Below, one piece after another: positions 59,086 through 64,000 of a DNA stretch of 64,000 nt. Within the stretch, counting starts at the first letter, position 1. The number at the start of each line of letters is the position of its first letter. The notes under the pieces were generated by a model that was not told where the DNA came from, made no database searches, and saw only the letters and a program-made list of their open reading frames with translations. The DNA is from Halobacteriales archaeon QS_4_69_225 (GTDB taxonomy: Archaea; Halobacteriota; Halobacteria; Halobacteriales; Haloarculaceae): assembly GCA_003020965.1 (NCBI GenBank), contig PXRL01000014.1, positions 22,906 through 86,905 of the forward strand, given 5' to 3'. Both the position numbers and the translations under genes were made by a program.

Positions 59086-59657
59086 CAGACCTCACCTCGC
59101 TCGGGCGTCCCCGTGATGTAGACGCCGTCCTGGAAGACGCGCGTGTCCTTGTCGGGGACGCGGGTCAGTTGTTCGATGTCGGCCGCCGTCTGGCCGACGT
59201 CCTCGATGCTCGGGCCGCGGACCGTCAGCGCCTCGCCGTCGACCGAGACCTCCGTGTCGCCGCGGACCGGCGTCCGCCGGGGAGCCGTCTCCCCGAGGAA
59301 GTTCTCGATGACGATCTCGTCGCCCTCCACGGACACCTGCATCGGGAAGTGGGAGTAAAACACCTCCATCTCGTACTCCCAGCCCTCGGTCACGCCGTGG
59401 ATCATGTTGGTGACGTGGCTGCGGAAGGTGCCGACCGTCGCGCGGGTTTCGGCGTCGTCGGATTCGGTCTCGACGACGACGGCCTCGACGGTTTCACCGT
59501 CTTCTCGTTCCGGCTCCGCCGGAACGCTCTCTGTGTCGACCGCGATGTCGGGGTACCAGAGCCGTCGCGTGACGCTCCCGTTCGGCCCCTCGACGGTCAA
59601 CTCGAGGTGATCTATTGTCGCCGTGACCTCGTCCGGTATGTCGATTTCTTCGCGCAT
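59085..59657 (-). CDS. rpl6: 50S ribosomal protein uL6
   Basis: A 190-residue protein: [40 protein letters not shown], and the C-terminal [20 protein letters not shown]. The duplicated uL6 fold is evident. It shares a base with the eL32 start. Confidence 0.95.
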   Translation of the reverse strand: MREEIDIPDEVTATIDHLELTVEGPNGSVTRRLWYPDIAVDTESVPAEPEREDGETVEAVVVETESDDAETRATVGTFRSHVTNMIHGVTEGWEYEMEVFYSHFPMQVSVEGDEIVIENFLGETAPRRTPVRGDTEVSVDGEALTVRGPSIEDVGQTAADIEQLTRVPDKDTRVFQDGVYITGTPERGEV

Positions 59658-59659
59658 TG

Positions 59660-60052
59660 TCAGTAGACGTATGCGATCACCTGGCCACCGACGCCCGCAT
59701 CGCGAGCGTCGTAGTGGCTCATGATGCCGTGGCTGGTCGTGACGACGAGCGTCCCGTAGTCGCGGGCGGGGAGGAACCGCTTTTCCCACTTCTCGAACTC
59801 GTCGGCGCCCGCCGAGTAGCGGGGCTTGACCGTGCCACACTCGTTTATCGCTCCTTTCAGTTCGACCTCGAACCGGCCGGCTTTGCCGTCCTCGACGAAC
59901 TGGAATCCGTCGATGTACCCGCGGTCGTAGAGGACCTCGAGCACCGAGCCGATCTCGTTCGAGGCGGGCTGTATCGTCTGGTCGAGATGGCCGACGCTCT
60001 CGGCGTTGTCGAGTCCCGACAGCGCGCTGGCCAGTGGATCGTTGTCCGCCAT
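59660..60052 (-). CDS. rps8: 30S ribosomal protein uS8
   Basis: A 130-residue protein: NDPLASALSGLDNAESVGHL and the C-terminal RDYGTLVVTTSHGIMSHYDA rRNA-binding motif; the archaeal form. Confidence 0.95.
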   Translation of the reverse strand: MADNDPLASALSGLDNAESVGHLDQTIQPASNEIGSVLEVLYDRGYIDGFQFVEDGKAGRFEVELKGAINECGTVKPRYSAGADEFEKWEKRFLPARDYGTLVVTTSHGIMSHYDARDAGVGGQVIAYVY

Positions 60053-60054
60053 CG

Positions 60055-60222
60055 TTAGCTGTACTTCCTGAATCCCATGCCGCGGGCGACCTCGCGGAAA
60101 CACTGCCGGCAGAGCCAGATGTCGTACTTGCCGACGAGTCCCTGCTCGCGCCCGCAGCGCTGACACGCTTCCAGCCCGCCGGTCCGCTTGGCGGCCCGTT
60201 CGCCCGTTTCCTGTTCCGTCAT
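60055..60222 (-). CDS. rps14: 30S ribosomal protein uS14 (zinc form)
   Basis: A 55-residue protein with the C+ zinc site ([20 protein letters not shown], then RQC) and the C-terminal [14 protein letters not shown]. It lies between uL5 and uS8 with 2-4 base junctions. Confidence 0.95.
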   Translation of the reverse strand: MTEQETGERAAKRTGGLEACQRCGREQGLVGKYDIWLCRQCFREVARGMGFRKYS

Positions 60223-60767
60223 CGTTCGCCCTCCATGTCGACGTCGACGTCGAAGTTCGATTCGAGGAACGCGACCGCGTCCTCGGCGTCCAGCCGGTGC
60301 CGGGCGGGGATCGACCGGGACATCTTGTCCCGCTTGCTCACCCGGTAGCCCGGTCGGACCAGATTCACCGTCACGTCCAGCCCGTAGATGCCGATCTCGG
60401 GGTCGTACTCCTGGCTCGGGAAGTCGGTGTGCTCCTCGATACCGAAGCTGAAGTTGCCGGTCTCGTCGAACTGCGACCGCGAGACCTCGGCGAGCGGCAG
60501 CGACGTCTCGAGGAACGACTCGGCGTCGTCGCCGCGAAGGGTGACCTTCGCGCCGATGGGGTCGCCCTGCCGGACCTCGAAGTCCTGGATGGTGCGCTCG
60601 GCGACCGTCCGGACCGGCTGCTGGCCCGTCACCTCGCCGAGGATCTCCTCGGCCTGCGCCAGCGGCTCGCCGCCGCGACCGATACCCATGTGGACGACGA
60701 CCTTCTCGATGTCCGGCTCCCGCATCTCGTGGAACTCGCCGGCGTCGGACTCCGACTCGGAGCTCAT
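60219..60767 (-). CDS. rpl5: 50S ribosomal protein uL5
   Basis: A 182-residue protein: [20 protein letters not shown], the 5S-rRNA-binding core, and [20 protein letters not shown]. An acidic N-terminal extension ([11 protein letters not shown]) is typical of halophiles. Confidence 0.95.
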   Translation of the reverse strand: MSSESESDAGEFHEMREPDIEKVVVHMGIGRGGEPLAQAEEILGEVTGQQPVRTVAERTIQDFEVRQGDPIGAKVTLRGDDAESFLETSLPLAEVSRSQFDETGNFSFGIEEHTDFPSQEYDPEIGIYGLDVTVNLVRPGYRVSKRDKMSRSIPARHRLDAEDAVAFLESNFDVDVDMEGER

Positions 60768-61492
60768 GCGTCGTCACCTCCCTCGTCGGCGTCGCCGTCG
60801 ACGAAGTTCTCGTCGATGACGACGACGTACTCCTCGACGGTCTCGAAGTCGTCGTCGCCCTCGAAGTCCTCGATGCGAACGTTGTTGTCCGACGAGCCGG
60901 GCGTCACCTGGATCTCCTCGATGCGGCCGATCCGGCCGGCGTGGGCGCCCCGGACCGCCGTCACCAGCGCACCCTCCTCGTAGGTGAACTGCGCGACGAC
61001 TTCCTCGTCGCTATTGGAGACGACGATGGAGTCGTTGCTGCTGTAGCTCGTGTCGTCCTCGACGAGCAGCGTCCGGCCGTCGTGCAGCGTCAGCTGGGTG
61101 TCGCCGCCGGGGATCTGTCGCTTGTCGACGATCTTCCCGAGCTTCGAGCCCGCGGCGTCGGCGTCGACCGCCGTCAGCGAGAGCCGCCCGCCCTCGTCCG
61201 GGAAGACGCGGTAGTACTCCTCCCGCTCCCGGAACGCCAGGATGTCGAACATCCCGATGGGGCGGCGCTCGTCGGCGGCCGGCGTGCCGTTGACCAGCAC
61301 GCTGTCCCGGTCGAGGGCGTACCGTGCTTCCTTTTTCGAGTCGGCGTAGCCGAGCACGTCCCGCAGGACGATCAGTAGCGGCACGCCGTCCTCGCCGTGC
61401 GGGCCCGCGCCCGCCTTCATCGTGTACGTCTCCTCCTTCCGTTCGACCGGCCACGAGTTCGGAACCGAGAGTCGCTTCTGGTGGTTGCTCAT
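60764..61492 (-). CDS. rps4e: 30S ribosomal protein eS4
   Basis: A 242-residue protein: [20 protein letters not shown], an S4-type RNA-binding domain ([20 protein letters not shown]) and a KOW-like part ([20 protein letters not shown]). An archaeal/eukaryotic-type protein in its normal place after uL24. Confidence 0.95.
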   Translation of the reverse strand: MSNHQKRLSVPNSWPVERKEETYTMKAGAGPHGEDGVPLLIVLRDVLGYADSKKEARYALDRDSVLVNGTPAADERRPIGMFDILAFREREEYYRVFPDEGGRLSLTAVDADAAGSKLGKIVDKRQIPGGDTQLTLHDGRTLLVEDDTSYSSNDSIVVSNSDEEVVAQFTYEEGALVTAVRGAHAGRIGRIEEIQVTPGSSDNNVRIEDFEGDDDFETVEEYVVVIDENFVDGDADEGGDDA

Positions 61493-61845
61493 TCGTCGTC
61501 CTCCTGGAGCCGCGTCTCGCGGCGGTCGTCCTCGAGGTCCAGCTCCGTCACCTGCACGTTGCTGGCGTCGAGCGCCCGCGGCACCTCCTCGCCGTCGGCC
61601 GTCTCGATCGTGACGTCCTCGACTTCGATCTCCGTCGCCCGGAGGTCGACGTCGACGACCTCGGCGGTCTCGCCGGCGAAGTCGCCGCGCTGGATCTCGA
61701 CGGTGTCGCCGACGTTGACCCGGACCGACCGCCGGCCGTACTCCTCGCGGAGCTCCGAGGCCAGCGGCGCCCGGACCTGCTTCTGCTTTTCGTGCAGCGG
61801 GGCGCGCTCCTGTCGGTTGCGCTGTTCGTGTGGTTGTCGTGTCAT
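61489..61845 (-). CDS. rpl24: 50S ribosomal protein uL24
   Basis: A 118-residue protein: [20 protein letters not shown], then the KOW motif [20 protein letters not shown]. It overlaps eS4 and uL14 by 4 bases each. Confidence 0.95.
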   Translation of the reverse strand: MTRQPHEQRNRQERAPLHEKQKQVRAPLASELREEYGRRSVRVNVGDTVEIQRGDFAGETAEVVDVDLRATEIEVEDVTIETADGEEVPRALDASNVQVTELDLEDDRRETRLQEDDE

Positions 61846-62240
61846 ACTATCATCGTCGCCGCGCTCGCGATGGTGCCGAACCGCTCGGCGACCTCGCGGG
61901 CGATGGGGCCTTTGAGCTCGGTGCCGCGGGGGTCCTCGTTCTCGTCGATGATGACGGCCGCGTTGTCCTCGAACTTCAGCCGCGTGCCGTCCGGTCGACG
62001 GATGGGCTTCCGCTGGCGGATGACGACCGCCTCCAGCACCTGCCGGCGCATCTCGGGGGTCCCCTTGGTGACCGAGACGGTCACCTTGTCGCCGAGTCCC
62101 GCCTTCGGGTGGCGGTTCTTCGTCCCGGAGTACCCCGCGACGGAGACCACCTTCAGCTCCCGGGCACCCGTGTTGTCGGCACAGGTGACCAGCGACCCCT
62201 TCTCGAGGCCCTGCGTGACGTCGGCGTTGAGCGCCTCCAT
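61842..62240 (-). CDS. rpl14: 50S ribosomal protein uL14
   Basis: A 132-residue protein: [40 protein letters not shown] and [20 protein letters not shown], standard for the family. Confidence 0.96.
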   Translation of the reverse strand: MEALNADVTQGLEKGSLVTCADNTGARELKVVSVAGYSGTKNRHPKAGLGDKVTVSVTKGTPEMRRQVLEAVVIRQRKPIRRPDGTRLKFEDNAAVIIDENEDPRGTELKGPIAREVAERFGTIASAATMIV

Positions 62241-62599
62241 CAGGCGTCACCTCCGTTCTCGTCGACCGAGGCCACGCTCACGACCACGTGGTGTTTCGTC
62301 TTCGACAGCGGTCGTGTCTCCGCTATCTTCACGTCGTCGCCGACCGAGAGCGGCTCCAGTACCTCCGGCGTGTGCGCCGGAATCCGCGACCGCCGCTTCA
62401 TCTGGCGGTCGTACTTGGGTACCTTCACGTCGTACTCTCGCTCGACGACGACCGTACGGTCCATGTCGGTCGAGACGACCTCCCCCTCGATGACCTGTCC
62501 GCGGACGGACAGCTCACCGTAGAAGGGACACGTCTCGTAGTCGTAGTCCTCCGGGTTGTCGGGCTCCGGAGGCCGTGGTACGTCGAGTCCTATTGCCAT
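62240..62599 (-). CDS. rps17: 30S ribosomal protein uS17
   Basis: A 119-residue protein: [40 protein letters not shown], and [20 protein letters not shown]. It is the archaeal form with the N-terminal extension and overlaps the RNase P gene by 10 bases. Confidence 0.95.
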   Translation of the reverse strand: MAIGLDVPRPPEPDNPEDYDYETCPFYGELSVRGQVIEGEVVSTDMDRTVVVEREYDVKVPKYDRQMKRRSRIPAHTPEVLEPLSVGDDVKIAETRPLSKTKHHVVVSVASVDENGGDA

Positions 62600-62883
62600 A
62601 GTGAATCTCCTTTCGTTTCGGTGCGTCGGGCCGGTCGGGCGAGCAGTCGGTCGCCGTCGACGACGACGCGCGTGGCGCCACGCGTCTCGCCGTCGAGACG
62701 GAACCGGAACGTCGCCGCCGCCTTCGGCACCCGTTTGACCCCGTCGTCCGTCGCCACCAGCAGCGTGTTCGTCGTCTCGTCGACGACACGCCCGGCTACC
62801 CCGACCAGGTCGGGGTTGGGCGATTCGGCGACCTCGACGTCGAGGCCGGCCAGCTCGTGGCGGACGAGCGACTCGGGGGTCAT
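62590..62883 (-). CDS. rnp1: ribonuclease P protein component 1 (Rpp29/Pop4)
   Basis: A 97-residue protein with the Sm-like barrel: [40 protein letters not shown], and [20 protein letters not shown]. It binds RNase P RNA to help tRNA 5' maturation. Its place between uL29 and uS17 is usual in archaea. Confidence 0.93.
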   Translation of the reverse strand: MTPESLVRHELAGLDVEVAESPNPDLVGVAGRVVDETTNTLLVATDDGVKRVPKAAATFRFRLDGETRGATRVVVDGDRLLARPARRTETKGDSLWQ

Positions 62884-63089
62884 TCGTCGAGATCGCCCTC
62901 CTCGCGTCTGATCGTCTTCACGCGGGCGATGGTGCGTTTCAGCTCGCCGATCCGCCCCGGGTTCTCCGGGGCGCCGCCGGCCGCCAGCACCGCCTTCTCG
63001 TTGAGCAGCTCGGTCTCCAGCTGCTCCAGCTCCGCTTCCCGCTCGGCGGGCGTCATGTCGCGGATCTCCTGGACGCGCAGGATGGCCAT
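62880..63089 (-). CDS. rpl29: 50S ribosomal protein uL29
   Basis: A 69-residue helical hairpin protein: [20 protein letters not shown], then [20 protein letters not shown]. It is one base from rps3 and overlaps rnp1 by 4. Confidence 0.95.
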   Translation of the reverse strand: MAILRVQEIRDMTPAEREAELEQLETELLNEKAVLAAGGAPENPGRIGELKRTIARVKTIRREEGDLDE

Positions 63090-63090
63090 C

Positions 63091-64000
63091 TCACTCGGCC
63101 TCCCCGTCGGTCTCGGCTTCCATCTCCTCGACGAGCTCCGCGGCTTCCGCCTCGACATCCTCGTCGAGGTCCTCCGCCTCCGCCGGCTCGTCGGTCGTGT
63201 CGGTCGTGTCGGCCGCGCCGTCCGCATCGGCCGCGTCGGTCTCGTCGCCGTTGGCGTCGACGAGTTCTTCCTCGAGCTCCTCGTCGATGATCTCCTCGTC
63301 GGGCGGCTCGGCGTTGGTGTCGACGATCTCCTCGGGGTCGGCGCCGACCGACTCGGTGTCGGCCTCCTCGGGCTTCTCGAGCAGCTCCTCGACGTCGCCG
63401 TCCGGCTCCTCGACGAACTCGGCGACCTCGACGTCCTCGTACACCTCGAAGTCGTCGGGCAGTTCCGCGTTCGGCGGGATGATCTTCACGCGGACGCCGA
63501 TGGTGCCGAGCTTCATCACGGCGGTGCCGACGCCGCTGTCGACGATCTCCTCGGCGGGCTCGCCGTTGTGCTTGACGTAGCCGCGGTTGAACTTCTCGAC
63601 GCGCGAGCGGGCACCCGTGACCTTCCCGCTGAGGACGATCTCGGCGCCCAGGGCACCGGCGTCCATGATGCGGTCGATGGTCGTGTGACCGGCCTTCCGG
63701 AAGTACCAGCCGCGCTCGAGGGCGTTGGCCAGCCGGTCGGCGACGATCTGGGCGTTGAGGTCCGGCTCGTCGACCTCCTGGACGTCGATCTGGGGGTCGT
63801 CGAGGTCGAACCGCTCTTCCAGTTCCGTCGTGATCTTCCGGATGTTCTTGCCGCCCTTGCCGATGACCATCCCGGGTTTTTCGGCCTTGAGCACGATCTG
63901 GGTGCCCATCGGCGTCTTGGCGACCTCCATGCCGCCGTAGCCGGCCCGCGACAGTTCGGCGGCGAAGAACTCGTCGATCTGGGTCCGCTGGAGGCCGTCG
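63091..64000 (-). CDS. rps3: 30S ribosomal protein uS3 (5' end outside the window)
   Basis: About 303 residues are visible: the KH-domain region ([20 protein letters not shown]), then [20 protein letters not shown] and [19 protein letters not shown], followed by a very long acidic tail of about 100 residues ([20 protein letters not shown]). The start lies beyond the right edge; the frame is open to the last base. Confidence 0.95.
   Translation of the reverse strand, partial: DGLQRTQIDEFFAAELSRAGYGGMEVAKTPMGTQIVLKAEKPGMVIGKGGKNIRKITTELEERFDLDDPQIDVQEVDEPDLNAQIVADRLANALERGWYFRKAGHTTIDRIMDAGALGAEIVLSGKVTGARSRVEKFNRGYVKHNGEPAEEIVDSGVGTAVMKLGTIGVRVKIIPPNAELPDDFEVYEDVEVAEFVEEPDGDVEELLEKPEEADTESVGADPEEIVDTNAEPPDEEIIDEELEEELVDANGDETDAADADGAADTTDTTDEPAEAEDLDEDVEAEAAELVEEMEAETDGEAE

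Noticed and set aside
62590..62883. RNase P protein gene inside the ribosomal operon as an unusual insertion
   Set aside because: This position between uL29 and uS17 is the ordinary archaeal arrangement.

Overview
The window is chromosomal DNA of a halophilic archaeon (class Halobacteria). The signs are: very high G+C with strong third-position GC; acidic Asp/Glu-rich proteins; many genes whose start codon lies about 25-30 nt downstream of a TATA-like box (leaderless transcripts); archaeal ribosomal proteins including eL19, eL32 and eS4; SecY; deoxyhypusine synthase; transcript cleavage factor TFS; a beta-RFAP synthase-like protein; and a Cbf5-type pseudouridine synthase. I cannot name a genus from the sequence alone.

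Layout. 0-11.5 kb: housekeeping and small conserved genes (P-loop kinase, lipoprotein, dual-specificity phosphatase, an orphan NMT1/THI5-like binding protein, RNase H, RNase Z, pentapeptide-repeat protein), ending in a two-gene repair-like operon: a DEDD exonuclease with helix-hairpin-helix motifs, coupled to a MrfA/YprA-type DUF1998 helicase. 12.5-16.8 kb: a four-gene polyamine/iron-type ABC importer with start/stop overlaps. 17.1-22 kb: an accessory island with three toxin-antitoxin operons (VapBC and two DUF433/DUF5615 pairs), three copies of an ~85-90 nt repeat bracketing two of them, a decayed SHOCT membrane gene, a transposon-like remnant, and a zinc-ribbon fragment without a start codon. 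22.2-28.8 kb: deoxyhypusine synthase, a multi-PAS histidine kinase, an ABC exporter, a Cys-cluster protein and an MBL-fold-like protein. 28.9-30.1 kb: an A+T-richer insert with orphan genes and two covarying palindromes. 30.2-35.6 kb: TFS, two zinc/coiled-coil proteins, a RecA/KaiC-like protein lacking the Walker A lysine, beta-RFAP synthase and IlvD. 35.7-42.8 kb: a DUF7342-type regulator with a frameshifted partner, a zinc protein, a frameshifted type IV pilin-like surface protein and a large membrane protein. 43.2-43.6 kb: tRNA-Pro(GGG) with 120-bp-spaced direct repeats carrying its 3' end. 43.7-46.8 kb: cbf5, cmk, a YidC/EMC3-like protein and adk. 47.4-50.1 kb: trkA-trkH potassium uptake plus a decayed second TrkA. 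50.1-53.7 kb: a sulfatase-like protein, a membrane protein, an internally deleted histidine kinase, and a 1.73-kb element flanked by 22-bp repeats of the secY 3' end that carries an ImmA/IrrE-type protease and an HTH gene. 53.9-64 kb: secY and the spc/S10-type ribosomal protein operon, all on the minus strand, ending inside rps3.

The right-hand quarter is a conventional archaeal translation/secretion block. Much of the rest is interrupted by small accessory insertions and broken genes. The most unusual items are the secY-anchored mini-element, the repeat-bracketed toxin-antitoxin island, the covarying palindrome pair near 30 kb, an eL32 with a duplicated helix-hairpin-helix extension, and several single-base frameshifts.
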